Source: Pseudomonas frederiksbergensis (GTDB taxonomy: Bacteria; Pseudomonadota; Gammaproteobacteria; Pseudomonadales; Pseudomonadaceae). From it: 64,000 nucleotides of DNA. The notes beneath the pieces are model-generated. The model searched no databases, was not told the origin of the DNA, and saw only the letters and a program-made list of their open reading frames with translations. Positions within the stretch are counted from its first letter, which is position 1; every line of letters starts with the position of its first letter. Below are positions 25,817 through 40,943 of the stretch, piece by piece. Location of the stretch: NCBI RefSeq assembly GCF_003732705.1, contig NZ_MOBR01000009.1, positions 562,401 to 626,400 of the forward strand. Reading direction: 5' to 3'. A program made the translations under genes and the position numbers.

Positions 25817-28800
25817 ATGGCTTCGTCTACCGATATGGCGCTTGAACACGACCTCCAGAACGACAACCAGAGCCACGAACTGGCCTCCGTGCAGCAAGGC
25901 ATCTGGCTCGACCAGATGGCCCACCCGGAGCTGCCTTACTACAACATCGGCATGGTGCTGGAGATCAAAGGCAGGATCGATGTCGGTTTGCTGGAAAAAG
26001 CCATCGAGCTGATCGCCAATCGCCACGACGCCCTGCGCCTGAGCTTCAGCCATGAAGGTGGCGTCGCGCGCCAGACCGTGTTGCCGGCCATCGAAGTGAA
26101 GCTCAACGTCGTCGACTTTTCCGAGGAAGACACCGCCGCCGGACTGGCCATGGCCTACGTGCGTGAAGCCTTCCGCAAGCCGTTCGACAAACTGACCGGC
26201 AAGCTCTGGGAAGCGCGACTGGTGCGCTGCGGCCCCGAGCGCTTCTACTGGCTCAACCGCTATCACCACTTGGTGACCGATGGCGCAAGCGTGTCGTTGA
26301 TCGGTCACGCGGTCAGTGATGCCTACAACGGTTTGCTTAACGGTGACGACAACCCGCCTGAAGGCCATTCTTATATTTCCTTCCTGGCCGAAGATCGCAG
26401 CTATATCGAATCGACCCGTTTCGAGCGCGACCGGGCGTTCTGGCATGAGAAGTTTGCCCAACTGCCACCGGCGCTGTTGCAGCAAAAGGTCGCCGTCGCC
26501 GGCAGCGGCATCGCGCCGAGTGCACAGGCACAAGCGATGATTCCCCGGGCACTGTTCAACGCCCTGGCGCAGTTCTCCAACGGCCACGGCATGTCCCTCG
26601 CCCACGTGCTGATGGCCGTGCTCGCCACTTACTTGTGCCGCACCGAAGGCGTGGACGAAATCGTGATCGGCATGCCGGTGCACAACCGCACCACCGCCCG
26701 CCAAAAAGCCACGGTCGGGATGTTTTCCTCTCTCAGCCCGATCCTGCTCGAAGTCGATCCCCAAGCCTCGCTGCTGGACCTGATGCAGGTCGTGGCCACG
26801 CAACTGCGCAAATGCTACCGCCACCAGCGTTTCCCGATTGCCGAGCTGAACCGCTCCCTGAAGCTGGCACAGCAAGGGCGCCGTCAACTGTTCGACGTAT
26901 CGCTGTCCTTCGAAAGCCTCGACGGCGATATCCATTTCGGCGGCATGCCGTCGGAAGTGTTCACCCTGGACAACGGCTATGAGCGCACGCCTTTGGCGAT
27001 TTTCGTCCGCGACTATCACCCGAACGAAGACGTGTACCTGGACTTCAACTTCAACACCGCATTCTTCACCCTCGACGAAGTGCAGCAACTGCAACAGCGC
27101 ATTCTGTCGATGCTGGAAACGGTGATCGAGCATCATGCCCTGCCCGTCGGGCACTTCCCGATCATGCCCGTGGCGGAGCGCCAACTGCTGCTCGGCGAAT
27201 TCAACGCCACCGAGCGCGACTATCCGCGGGATCTACTGATCCACGAACTGTTCGAGCAGCAAGCAGAACGCCGCCCCGAGGCGTTGGCGGTCAGTGATGA
27301 CAGCGGCCAGGTGCTGACGTATGCCGAGCTCAATCAGCGGGCCAACCAACTCGCCCATCAGTTGATTGAACTCGGTGTCGGCCCCGATGCGCGGGTTGCC
27401 GTGTGCTTGCGCCGTAGCCCGGAGATGGTGATTGCGCTGCTGGCGATCCTCAAGGCCGGCGGTGCCTATGTGCCCATCGACCCGGATTTGCCGGTCTCTC
27501 GCCGCGAATACATGCTCAATGACGCCGCACCGTTGGCGGTGTTGAGCAACGCAGAACTGTCCGAAACCCTGCCCGCGCTGAGCGTGCCGGTGTTGGCGCT
27601 TAACCTGAATACCAACGACTTTCCCGACACCAATCCCCAAGTGCCGGGCCTCAACGCCACGCACCTGGCCTACGTGCTTTACACCTCGGGCTCGACCGGC
27701 ATGCCCAAAGGCGTGATGAACGAGCATCGCGGGGTTGTCAATCGCTTGCTCTGGGCCCGGGACGAATACCGCGTTGATGAGACCGACCGCGTCTTGCAAA
27801 AGACCCCGTTCGGTTTCGACGTGTCGGTCTGGGAGTTCTTCTTGCCGTTGCTGGCTGGCGCGCAGTTGGTCATGGCCCGCCCCGGTGGCCATCAGGAGCC
27901 GGATTACCTCGCGAAAGTGATTCGCAGCGCCGGCATCACCTTGCTGCACTTTGTGCCGTCGATGCTTGAGCTGTTTCTGGAAGACCGCGACAGCCAGGGT
28001 TTCCCTGGCTTGCGTCGGGTGCTGTGCAGCGGTGAAGCCCTGCCCCGCAGTTTGCAAAAACGCTTCGAACAGCAACTGCCCGAGGTGGAGCTGCATAACC
28101 TTTACGGGCCAACCGAAGCGGCCATCGACGTCACCGCATGGCACTGCCGTCCGACGGATCGCGGCGACAGCGTGCCGATCGGCCGACCGATTGCCAACAT
28201 CCAGATTCGCGTGCTCGACAGCTTTGGCGAGCCAACGCCAATGGGCGTCGCCGGCGAAATCAATATCGGTGGCGTGGGTGTGGCTCGCGGTTATCTGAAC
28301 CTGCCGGAACTGAGTGCCGAACGCTTTGTGGCGGATCTTTTCTCAACTGATCCGAATGCGCGCCTCTACAAGACCGGTGACCTGGGCCGCTGGTTGCCGG
28401 ATGGTTCGATTGAGTACATGGGCCGCAATGACTTCCAGGTGAAGATCCGCGGTTTCCGCATCGAGCTGGGTGAGATCGAAGCCAAGCTGGCCAACCATCC
28501 TGATGTGAAGGAAGTCGTGGTCCTGGCGCGCGAAGATGCGTCGGGTGAAAAACGTCTGGTGGCTTACTACACGACCACCGATGCGGCGCTGGAAACTGAA
28601 ACCCTGCGCTCGCACCTGCAAGCGCAGTTGCCGGAGTACATGGTGCCGGCGGCTTATGTGCGCCTCGACGCCTTGCCGCTGACGTCCAACGGCAAGCTCG
28701 ACCGCAAGGCTTTGCCGGCGCCGGATTTGACGTCGCTGATCACCCGCACTTACGAAGCCCCGGTCGGTGAAGTCGAAATCGCCCTGGCGCAGATCTGGCA

Positions 28801-31800
28801 AGACTTGCTCGGTGTGTCGCAGGTTGGACGCCGGGATCAGTTCTTCGAACTCGGTGGCCATTCGCTGCTGGCGATCCAGTTGATTTCCCAAGTGCGTCTG
28901 CAACTGGGCGTGGAACTGGGTCTCGCCGATTTGTTCGCCCAGCCTGAACTCGCTGCCCTGGCGCAAGCCGTGGCCGAGGCCAGTCGCAGCACCTTGCCGG
29001 AGATCGTTACGGTTTCCCGCGAGGAAGCCTTGCCGCTGTCGTTCGCGCAACAGCGTCTGTGGTTCCTGGCGCAAATGGAAGGTGGCAGCGCGGCGTATCA
29101 CATGCCGGCCGGCCTGCGTTTGCGTGGCACGCTGGACACTGACGCGCTGCAACGGGCGCTGGATCGCATCGTTGCGCGGCATGAAGCCTTGCGCACCACC
29201 TTCGTTCAGGATCCGGGCGCGGACGCTTTCCAACGCATCGCCCCGGCAGAGTGTGGGTTTGCCTTGCGCCAGTACGATCTACGCGGTCAGGCCGATGCCG
29301 AAGTGCAATTGCAGGTGTTGGCGGCCGAGGAAGAAGCCGAGCTGTTTGATCTGGAGCACGGCCCGTTGATTCGCGGCCGACTGATTCGCCTCAACGCCCA
29401 GGACCATGTGCTGTTGGTGACCATGCACCACATCGTCTCCGATGGCTGGTCGATTGGCGTGCTGACCACCGAACTCGCGGCGCTGTATGAAGCGTTCCGC
29501 CACGGTCTGAACGATCCGCTGCCGGCGCTGGCCGTGCAATACGCTGACTACGCCGTGTGGCAACGCCGCTGGTTGAGCGGTGAAGTGCTGCAAACCCAGA
29601 ACAATTACTGGCAACAAAGCCTGGCCGACGCGCCGGCATTGCTGATGCTGCCGACCGACCGGCCACGCCCGGTGCAGCAGGACTACGCGGGTGCCGCGCT
29701 GTCGGTGGCGTTTGATGCGAGCCTGACTGCAGACCTGAAGAATCTCAGCCAACGCCACGGCACCACGTTGTACATGACGCTGATGGCGGGTTGGGCAGCG
29801 CTGTTGAGCCGACTCGCAGGCCAGGATGAAGTGGTGATCGGATCGCCGGTGGCCAACCGTCTGCGTGCGGAAGTCGAAGATTTGATCGGCTTCTTCGTCA
29901 ACACCCTGGCGGTGCGTGTCGATGTCTCCGGCGCTCCGAATGTTGAAACCCTGTTGGCACGGGTCAAGGCTCAAACCCTTGGCGCTCAGGCCCATCAGGA
30001 CCTGCCGTTCGAGCAGGTGGTGGAAGTGCTGAACCCGGTGCGCAGTCTGGCCCACAGTCCATTGTTCCAGGCCATGCTGTCATGGCAAACCGCGAGTGGC
30101 GCTGAACTGGTGCTGGGTGAACTGAAACTTGAAGGTTTGGGCGTGGCCAACCACGTCGCGAAGTTCGACCTGTCGCTGGAGCTCGGTGAGGTCGGCGGAC
30201 AACTGCTTGGCACGCTGGAATACGCCACGGCGTTGTTTGATGAGCGCACGGTGCAGCGTTACCTCGGCTATTTCGAGCGGGTACTGCGTGGCATGGTCGC
30301 CGACGATCAGGTGCAGGTTGACCGCATCGAGCTGCTCGATGCCGGCGAGCGCCAGCGCGTGCTGGTCGATCTCAACGCCACCCGCGCGCCGTATCCGCGT
30401 GACAAAACCATCCACCAGTTGTTTGAAGCCCAGGCCGAAGCCCAGCCGGACGCCATCGCGGTGGTGTTCGATGGCGAGCAAATGAGCTACGCCGAACTCA
30501 ACCGCCAAGCCAACCAGATGGCCCATCACCTGATCGGGCTGGGCATTCGCCCGGATGATCGGGTGGCGATCTGTGTTGAGCGTGGCGCGGAAATGTTGGT
30601 CGGTTTGCTGGCGATCCTCAAATCGGGCGCCGGTTATGTGCCGCTCGATCCGGCTTATCCGGCTGAACGGCTGGCCTACATGCTCACCGACAGCGCCCCG
30701 GCGGTGCTGCTGACCCAGCGCGCATTACAAGCGAATTTGCCAGCGCTGGACGTGCCGGTGGTGTTGCTGGATAAAGCCGAACGCATCGTCGATGGCTACG
30801 ACGACAACCCGGTGATCCTGTCCCTCGGCGTGCGCCATCTGGCCTACGTGATCTACACCTCGGGTTCGACCGGCACACCGAAAGGCGTGATGATTGAACA
30901 CCGAGGTTTGGTCAACTACACCCTCGACGCCATTCGCCTGTTCGGTCTGACCAGCGCCGACACCGTGCTGCAACAAAACACCCTGAACTTCGACTTGTCG
31001 GTAGAGGAAATCTTCCCGGCCCTGATCGCCGGCGCCACATTGGCCCCGAGTCGCAGCATCTTCGGCACCTCCCAGGACACTGTCCGCCCAACCTTCCTGC
31101 ACCTGACCGCCGCCCACTGGCACACCCTCGCTGCCGAATGGCACTACAACCCGGCGCTGGCCCAGGAGCAGTTGCGCGATGTGCGCCTGATCAACGTCAC
31201 CGGCGATGCGCTCTCCACGCAAAAACTGCAAATGTGGGAACAAATCCGTCCGGCCCACACGAAACTGGTCAACACCTACGGCCCGACCGAGGCCACGGTG
31301 TCCTGCACCGCGAGCTACGTGACCTTTGAAGCGCTGAACAGCAACGCGAGCATCGGCACACCGATGGCCAACACCCGCATCTACCTGCTCGATGCGTACC
31401 TGCAACCCGTACCGTTTGGCGTTACCGGCGAAATCTACATCGGCGGCGACGGCGTGGCGCGGGGTTACCTCAACCTCGACACAATCACCGCCGAACGCTT
31501 CCTCCCGGATCCCTTCAGCAACCTCGCCAGCGCCCGCCTGTACAAAACCGGCGACCTCGCACGCTATCGCCCGGACGGCGGCCTCGAATACCAGGGCCGT
31601 AACGACTTCCAGGTCAAGGTTCGTGGTTTCCGTATCGAACTGGGCGAGATCGAAGCCAAATTGGGCGACTGCACCGGCGTGAAAGAAGCCGCCGTGATCG
31701 TCCGCGAAGACGCGCCGGGCGATAAACGCCTGGTCGCCTACGTCGTGCCGCAAACCGGCGTCACCCTGACCGCCGCCAACCTGCGCGCCCAACTCGCGCC

Positions 31801-34800
31801 GCTATTGGCTGAATACATGCTACCCAGCGCCTTCGTCAGCCTCGAAGCGCTGCCGCTGACGCCAAACCGCAAACTCGACCGCCGCGCCCTGCCCGTACCC
31901 GACGCTGCAGCGTTCGCCAGCCGCACCCACGAAGCTGCGAAGGGCTCGACAGAAATCGCCCTCGCACAGATCTGGCAAGACCTGCTCAAAGTCGAGGCGG
32001 TCGGTCGCCAGGACCATTTCTTCGAACTCGGCGGCCATTCGCTGCTGGCCGTCAGCCTGATCGAACGCCTGCGCCAGCAAAATCTGGTGGCCGATGTGCG
32101 CACCGTGTTCACCGCACCGACCCTGCGCGACATGGCCCTGGCGATTGATCGTGAAACCCGCGACGTGTTCCAGGCCCCGGCCAATCTCATTCCGGCCGAT
32201 TGCACCGCACTGACCCCGGACCTGTTACCCCTGGTCGAGCTTGAACAAGCACACATCGACCGCATCGTCGCCAACACCCCCGGCGGCGCAGCGAATATCC
32301 AGGATATTTATCCGCTGGTGCCGCTGCAGCAGGGCATCCTTTTCCACCACTTGCTCGGCCATGAAGGCGATGCCTACCTGGTGCGCTCGCTGATCGAGTT
32401 CGATGATCAAAGCCGTCTCGATGCCTTCGTCGCGGCGCTGCAACAGGTCATCAACCGTCACGACATCCTGCGCACTGCCGTGCAATGGACCGGCCTGCCG
32501 CAAGCGGTGCAAATCGTCCAGCGTCACGCTGTGCTGCCGGTGCATACCCTGATCCTCAACGATCAGGAAGCCGCGCTGACCCAGCTCGAAACGCTCAGCG
32601 ATCCGCGCCACTTGCGTCTGGACCTGAGCAAAGCGCCGCTGCTTTGCGCGCACATCGCCAAGGATCCGCAGTCGCCACGCTGGCTGCTGTCGTTGCTCGA
32701 CCACCACATGGTCAGCGACCACGTCACCCTGGGAATTCTCCTCGAAGAGGTCCAGGCGATCCTCAATGGCCACAGCGTAAGCCTGCCGACACCGTTGCCT
32801 TACCGCGACTTCGTGGCGCAGACCCTGGCCAGTCCGCCATCGGCTCATGAGGCTTATTTCCGTCGGCGTCTGGCGGATATCGACGAGCCCACTGCGCCGT
32901 TCGACTTGCTGAATATCCAGGGCGACGGCAGCGATGTTTCGCTGGTCAACGTACGCCTCGACACCACGCTGGCCGGCAATATCCGCAGCGCCGCACGTAA
33001 ACGCGGCGTCACCCCGGCGGTGCTGTTTCACATTGCCTGGGCACTGGTGCTCGCCCGCTGTACCGGGCGCAACGATGTGGTGTTCGGCACGGTGGTGTCC
33101 GGGCGTTTGCAAGGTTCGGCGGGTGCCGAACGGGCGTTGGGGGTGTTTATCAATACCCTGCCAGTGCGCGTGCGTCTGGATGAACAGACCACCCCCGCGC
33201 TGGTCGCCGACACCTATCGTGACCTGAGCGCCCTGCTCGCCCACGAACAGGCATCGCTCGCCCTGGCTCAGCGTTGCAGCGGGTTGTCCGCGGGTTTGCC
33301 GCTGTTTACCACCCTGCTCAACTATCGCCACCAGACCAACGACGCGTCCCTGACCCACGAAGGTCAGGTGCTGGCCTGGGAAGGCATACGCTTCCTCAGC
33401 AACGAAGAGCGCACCGGTTACCCGGTCGAAATCGCTGTGGCGGATGAAGGCGAGAATTTCTCGCTGAGCGCCCAAGCCACCGCAGGCATCGATCCACAGC
33501 GCATCGCCGCGTATATGACCCATGCCGTCACAGCGCTGGTCGAAGCCCTTGAACACAACCCCGGGCAACCGGTCAACAGCCTCGACGTGCTGCCTGCTAC
33601 CGAGCGTCAGCAACTGCTCACTGGTTTCAATGACACCGCCACTGACTTCGACCTGTCCCAACCGCTGCATGCATTGTTCGAAGCCCAAGTGCGGATACGG
33701 CCCGAGGCGATTGCGCTGGTCTATGAGGACCAGCAACTCACCTACGCTCAGCTCAACCGCCGCGCCAACCATCTCGCCCGGCGCCTGATCGCCCTCGGCC
33801 TGCAACCGGACCAACGTGTCGCACTGTGTGCCGAGCGCAGCCCGGAAATGCTGATTGGCTTGCTCGGCGTGCTCAAGGCCGGCGGTGCCTACATCCCCCT
33901 CGACCTGGCCCTGCCGGTGGAGCGCACGACCTTCATGCTCAGCGAAAGCCTGCCACTGGCGGTGCTCACCCAACAGGGTCTGGCGGCGCAATTGCAGGTT
34001 GGCGACACGCCGCTGGTGTTGCTCGACGAACCCGAATCACTGCAGGCCGGTAACGACCCGGCCTTCGATCTGGACCCGGTGATTGCAGGCTTGACTCCAC
34101 AGCACCTGGCCTACGTGATGTTTACTTCGGGCTCGACCGGAAAGCCGAAAGGCGTGATGGTCGAACACCGCAATGTGGTCAACCTGTTGCGCACCATGGC
34201 CGAAACCGTCGGCGCAAATGCCAATGATCGCGTGCTGGCCCTGACGACCCTCGGTTTCGATATCGCCGGCCTAGAGCTGTTCCTGCCGCTGATGTGTGGC
34301 GCGCGGGTGGTGTTGGCCTCCCGGGATCAGGCCCACGACGGCCGACTGCTGGCCGAGGTGATTGCCCGCAACGAAGTCACCCTGGCCCAGGCCACGCCGG
34401 CGAGCTGGCGCATGCTGCTCGATTCGGGGTGGCCGGGGGATACATCGCTGACCGCCCTGTGTGGCGGCGATGCGTTGCCCGCTGACCTCGCCCGGCGTCT
34501 GGCGGGACAGGTCAAGCGCCTGTTCAACGTATACGGCCCGACCGAAACCACCATTTGGTCATTGGCGATCCAGGTCATCGAGCAAGACACACTCGGCAGC
34601 CAGGTCAGCATCGGCCGACCGATCGCCAATACCCGGTTCTACCTGCTCGACCCCCAAGGCCAACCGGTGCCGATCGGCGTCTCGGGTGAGATGTATATCG
34701 GCGGTACCGGCGTGGCCCGTGGCTACCTGAACCGTCCCGATCTCAGCGCCGAACGCTTCCTCACCGATCCATTCAGCACCGTCCCGAATGCGCGGATGTA

Positions 34801-37800
34801 TCGCACCGGCGACCTCGGCCGTTGGTTGGCCAACGGCACCCTGGAATTCCTCGGACGCAACGACTTTCAGGTGAAGATCCGTGGTTTGCGCATCGAATTG
34901 GGCGAGATCGAGAACGCCCTGATGGCCTGTCCGGGTGTCCGTGAGGCGGTGGTGATCGCCCGCGACGACACGCCCGAACAGGCCAACAGCCAACGCCTGG
35001 TCGCCTACCTGTGCGGCAACCCGGTGCCGGCCGAACTGCTGCGCGCCGAACTGCTGAAAAGTCTGCCCGACTACATGGTGCCCAGCGCCTACGTGCAACT
35101 GGATGCCCTGCCCCTCACCCCGAACGGCAAACTGGACCGCAAGGCCCTGCCTGCGCCGGGTCAGGATGCCGTGGCCAGCCGTATCTATGAAGCGCCCCAA
35201 GGTGAAACCGAAATCGCCATCGCGAGTATCTGGCAAGACTTGCTGCACCTTGAACAGGTCGGGCGTCAAGACGGTTTCCTTGAACTCGGTGGTCATTCGC
35301 TGTTGACCGTGCAATTGCAAGCACGTTTGCATCAAGTGCTCGGTGTCGAGATCGCCCTGCGCACGCTGTTCGCCCAGGCGACCCTCAGTGCCATGGCCGA
35401 GTGCGTCAGCCAGGCCAGCCTGTCGCTGGTGCAACCGATCCCGCTGACTTCACGCCAACTGGCACCGCCCTTGTCGATGGCGCAACAACGCCTGTGGTTC
35501 CTCGATCAACTCGATCACGCTGCCAGTGCGGCGTATCACCTGCCTGCCGCACTGCGCCTGAGCGGCGCCCTCGATCAAAGCGCCCTGCGCCGCGCCCTTG
35601 ATCGCATCGTTGCGCGGCACGAAAGCCTGCGCACCACCTTCGAACGCCGCAACGATGAAGTCGGCCAATACTTCGCCCCGGCCGATGTCGGCTTCGCCCT
35701 GATCGAGCACGATTTGCAGCGTCTGCCGCCCGAGGCACGGGAACACGCGATCACTGAACTTGCGCAAATCGAAGCCCACGGGCCGTTCGACCTGAGCCGT
35801 GGTCCGCTGATCCGTGGCCGTCTGCTGCGTCTGGACGAGAATGAGCATGTGTTGCTGGTCACTCAGCACCATATCGTCACCGATGGCTGGTCCGTCGCGT
35901 TGCTGATCGAAGAGTTCAACGCGCTGTACACCGCGTTCAGCCAGGATCAGGACGATCCCCTGCCGGACCTGGCGCTGCAATACGCCGACTACGCGGTGTG
36001 GCAGCGTGAATGGCTGCAAGGTGAGGTCCTGCAAAGCCAAACCCGCTACTGGACCCAGGTCCTCGACGGCGCTCCGGCGCTGCTCGAATTGCCGGCTGAC
36101 CGGCCACGGCCACACGTGCAAAGTTACATCGGCTCCAGCGTACCGCTGCGCCTGTCGCCGGCATTGAGCAGCGCGTTGCGCCGTTTCAGCCAACAACAGG
36201 GCCTGACACCGTTCATGACCCTGCTCGGTGCCTGGTCGGTGCTGCTGGCACGCCTGAGCAACCAGCCGCAAGTGGTGATCGGCACGCCGGTGGCCAACCG
36301 TCCCCGCGCCGAGACCGAAGCCCTGATCGGGTTCTTCGTCAACACCCTGGCGCTGCGTATTGACCTGCACGACCAGCCAAACGTCGGGCAATTGCTGGCG
36401 CGGATAAAGTCCACCACCCTCGATGCCTACAGCCATCAGGAATTGCCTTTCGAGCAAGTCGTCGAAGCCCTGCAACCGGAACGCAGCCTGGGCCACAGCC
36501 CGCTGTTCCAGGCGATGTTGGTGTTTGGCAATACGCCCCATGACCGCACACTAGAGCTGCCGGGCCTGCAACTGAGCCCGATTGTGCTGCCCCTGAGCAC
36601 GACCCAAACCGACCTGACCCTGTCGCTCAACGACGATGGCCAGACCATCACCGGACAGTTCGAGTACGCCACCGACCTGTTCGACGCCAGCACCATCGAG
36701 CGCTGGGGCCGGCACTTCCTGTGCCTGCTCGAAGCCATGCTCACCGACACCACTCAAGCGGTGGGCGCGCTGCCCCTGCTGGATGCCGAGCAGTATTTGC
36801 AGGTGCTGAAGGACTTCAACCCGAGCGTCGAGCCCCTCGACGAAAACCCGGATCGCCTGCCACAGAAAATTTTCGAAACCCAGGCCGCCCGCACGCCGGA
36901 GGCGATTGCCCTGGTCAGTGCCGGCGAATCCCTCAGTTACGCCACCCTGAACGCCCGGGCCAATGGCGTCGCCCATCGCCTGATCAAGCTTGGGGTCAAA
37001 CCCGATGACACCGTGGGCCTGTGCGCCCGTCGCAGCGCCGACATGGTGATCGGCCTGCTGGGCATCTTGAAGGCCGGTGCTGCCTACGTGCCGCTCGATC
37101 CGCAGTACCCGCCGGAACGTCTGGCGCATATGCTCGCCGACAGCGCGCCACGGGTACTGGTGCGTCAGCAAGGGCTTGAAGTGGCTGTGCCGGTTGACCT
37201 CGCCACCATTGAGATCGGCAGCGACGAAATCACCCGCAACCCGCAGATCACCGGTTTGACCGTGGGCAATCTCGCGTATGTGATCTACACCTCGGGCTCG
37301 ACCGGTCTGCCCAAGGGTGTGATGGTTGAACATCGAGGCCTGCGCAACCTGCTCGACTGGTATCTCAAGGACCTGGCGTTCAGCGCGAATGATGCGGTGC
37401 TGCTCGCGTCTTCCTATAACTTCGACCTGACCCAGAAAAACATCCTCGCGCCGCTGATGGTCGGCGCTGTCCTGCACCTGGCCGAGGAACCGTTCGACCC
37501 GGCAGCCATCGTCAAGCAGATCGCGCAGTCGGGCATTACCCATATCAATATGTCACCGAGTGCATTCCACGCCCTGGTCGATTCGGACCATAACCATTCC
37601 CTCGCCAGCCTCAAACGCGTGGTGTTGGGCGGCGAACCGATCCCGCTGGCCATGCTGGAAAAACTGCAAGCGCCACGGCCTACGGTGATCAACAGCTACG
37701 GCCCGACCGAGTGCAGCGACGTGGTTGCCTGGCAAACCCTCAGTGCCGATCTGGACGACTATAAAGAACAGTCGATCCCCATCGGCAAACCGATCCGCAA

Positions 37801-40800
37801 CCTGCAACTGCATGTGCTGGATACCCTCGGGCATTTGGTGCCGATTGGCGTACGCGGCGAAATCCATATCGGCGGCACCGGCGTGGCCCGTGGCTACCTG
37901 AACCAACCGGAACTGACCGCCGAACGCTTTATCACCGATCCGTTCGCCGCCACTTCAGAGGCACGCCTGTACAAAACCGGCGACATCGGCCGCTGGTTGC
38001 CGGACGGCACCCTGGAATACCTCGGTCGTGATGATGATCAGGTGAAGATTCGCGGCTTGCGCATCGAACTGAGCGAGATCGAAGCCGTGCTCGCCAATTG
38101 CCAGGGTGTGCGCGAAGTCGCGGTGATTGCCCGCGAATACAGCCCCGGCCAACCCGACAGTACGCGGTTGATCGCCTATCTGTGCGGCGAGCCTGCACCC
38201 GCCGAGCAACTGCGCAGCGAGCTGCTGGCGTACCTGCCTGAGTACATGGTGCCCAGCGCCTTTGTCCGCCTCGACGTGTTGCCCCTCACGCCCAACGGCA
38301 AACTGGATCGCCGCGCCCTGCCGGCACCGGGCGCTGATGCCTTCGCCAGCCGTGACTACGAGGCGCCGCTGGGTGAATTCGAAACCGTCATCGCCGGCAT
38401 CTGGCAGGACCTGTTGGGTCTGGAAAAAGTCGGTCGCCATGACCGCTTCTTCGAACTCGGCGGTCACTCGCTGATGGCCGTGAGCCTGATCGATCGCCTG
38501 CGTGAGCATGGCCTCGGTGCCGATGTGCGGATGGTCTTCGCTTCACCGAGCCTGCGTGAAATGGCCCGGGCCATCGACCGTGATGCCCGGGATATCTTCC
38601 ACGCGCCGCCGAACCTTATCGTGCCCGGCACTACAGAACTGACGCCGCAGATGCTGCCGCTGATCGAACTCGATCAAGCGCAGATCGACACCATCGTTGC
38701 CGGTGTACCCGGCGGCATCGCCAATATCCAGGACATCTACCCCCTCGCGCCGTTGCAACAGGGCATTCTCTTCCACCACTTGCTCGGCCATGCCGGTGAC
38801 GCTTACCTGATCCGCTCGATGATCGAGTTTGATGATCGCGAAGGCCTCGACCGCTTCATCGCGGCCCTGCAACAGGTCATCGATCGCCACGACATCCTGC
38901 GCACCTCGGTGCAATGGAACGGCTTGCAGGAACCGGTGCAGATTGTGCAGCGCAACGTCGCGCTGGCGGTGCACACCGTGACCCTCGACCCGAAAAGCGC
39001 GGCCCTCGCACAACTGGAAACCATCAGCGACCCGCGCCAATTGCGCCTCGACCTGAGCCAGGCGCCGTTGCTGCGCGCTTACATTGGCCGTGATCCACAC
39101 ACGCAACGCTGGTTGCTGGCCTTGCTCAACCACCACATGGTCAGCGATCACGTCACCCTGGAAATCGTGCTGGAGGAAATCCAGACCATCCTCCAGGGCC
39201 AGGGCGACAGCTTGACCGCGCCCATGCCTTATCGTGATTTCGTCGCGCAGATCCTGGCAACCCCAATCGAGGCCGACGAGGAGTACTTCCAGCGCCGGCT
39301 GGCGGACATCGACCAACCCACCGCGCCGTTCGGCCTGCTCGATGTGCAGGGTGACGGCAGCGATGTCGAAGAGGTCAGCATGCGCTTCGACGATGGGCTC
39401 ACCCGCCTGATCCGCGCCCAGGCTCGCGAACGGGGCATCACCCCTGCGGTGCTGTTCCATGTGGCCTGGGCGCAGCTCATCGGCCGTTGCAGCGGGCGCG
39501 ACGACGTGGTGTTCGGCACCGTGGTGTCGGGCCGTTTGCAAGGCTCGGCCGGCGCCGAACGGGCGCTGGGCGTGTTCATCAATACCCTGCCGGTGCGGGT
39601 GAACCTGGCGCAACTGGGGGCCAATGCACTGGTCGCCGAGACGCATCGCGACCTCAGCGAATTGCTCGCCCACGAACAGGCCTCACTCGCCCTGGCCCAG
39701 CGTTGCAGCGCGGTGCCCGCCTCGCTGCCGCTGTTCAGCAGTTTGTTCAACTATCGCCATCAACTCGAGGATGATGCCGCGCCAACCCAATGGCCCGGTG
39801 CGCGCATCCTGTCCGAGGCCGAACGGGATAACTACCCGCTGACGGTGTCGGTCAACGATTACCAACATGACCTGGGCCTGACCGTGCAATGCTCGCCGGC
39901 CGTCAACCCGCAGCGCATCTGCGACATGATGCAACGGACCCTGGAGCAACTGACCCAGGCCCTGGCCCACACGCCGGACGTGTTGCTCACGCAACTGGAC
40001 CTGCTGCCAGCGCAAGAACGCGAGCGCTTGTTGGTCGAGTTCAGCCAGACCGCGCCGGATATCCAGTGGCTGGCGCAGCACAGCGTGTCCGTCAGCGACC
40101 CACGGTTGTATGTACTGGACCCGGCCGGGCAGTTGGCGCCAATCGGTGTCACCGGTGAAATCCATGTGGGCGGTGCGCAAAACCTGAGCACGAAACGCTT
40201 TATCAGCAACCCGTTCAGCACTGATCCGCAAGCGCGCCTGTACAAGTCCGGCGATCTCGGTCGCTGGCTGGCGGACGGCACCCTTGAAATCACGGGCAGC
40301 CAGGACGATCAACTCACCCTCGGCGGCGTGCGGATCGAGGCCAGCGAAATTGAAACCGCCCTGCTCGCCTGCAAAGGCGTCAGCGAAGCGATGGTCATGG
40401 CGATCAAGGATGATTCGGGCAGTCAACGTCTGGTCGCTTACCTGTGCGGTGAACCGGCCGCCACCGATCAACTGCGCGCCGAGCTGCTCACCCGCCTGCC
40501 GGAACACTGGGTGCCGGACGCCTTTATCGTCATCGACGCCTTGCCGCTGACCGCCAACGGCAAGCTCGACCGTCGCAGCCTGCCCGCGCCGTGGCTTGAA
40601 GCTGGCGAAGCGTCGCACTACGAGGCGCCCAAAGGTGACACCGAACAGAAACTCGCGGCGCTCTGGAGCGACCTGCTCGGCATCGAGCGCATTGGCCGCA
40701 ACGACCAGTTCTTCGAGCTCGGCGGCCATTCCCTGATCGCCGTGCAATTGACCCTGCGGGCCCGGGAACACTTCGGCGTCGAAGTCACGCTCAAGGCGTT

Positions 40801-40943
40801 GTTCGAACACGCATCGCTGCGCGAATTGGCCGACCTCATCACGACCCTGCAACTGGCGCTGTACGAGTCAGAAGTGCTGCTCGATCTCGAGCGCGAACTG
40901 GCTTCGTTATCAGAAAGCGACTTGCTCGCTATCGTCTCCAAGG

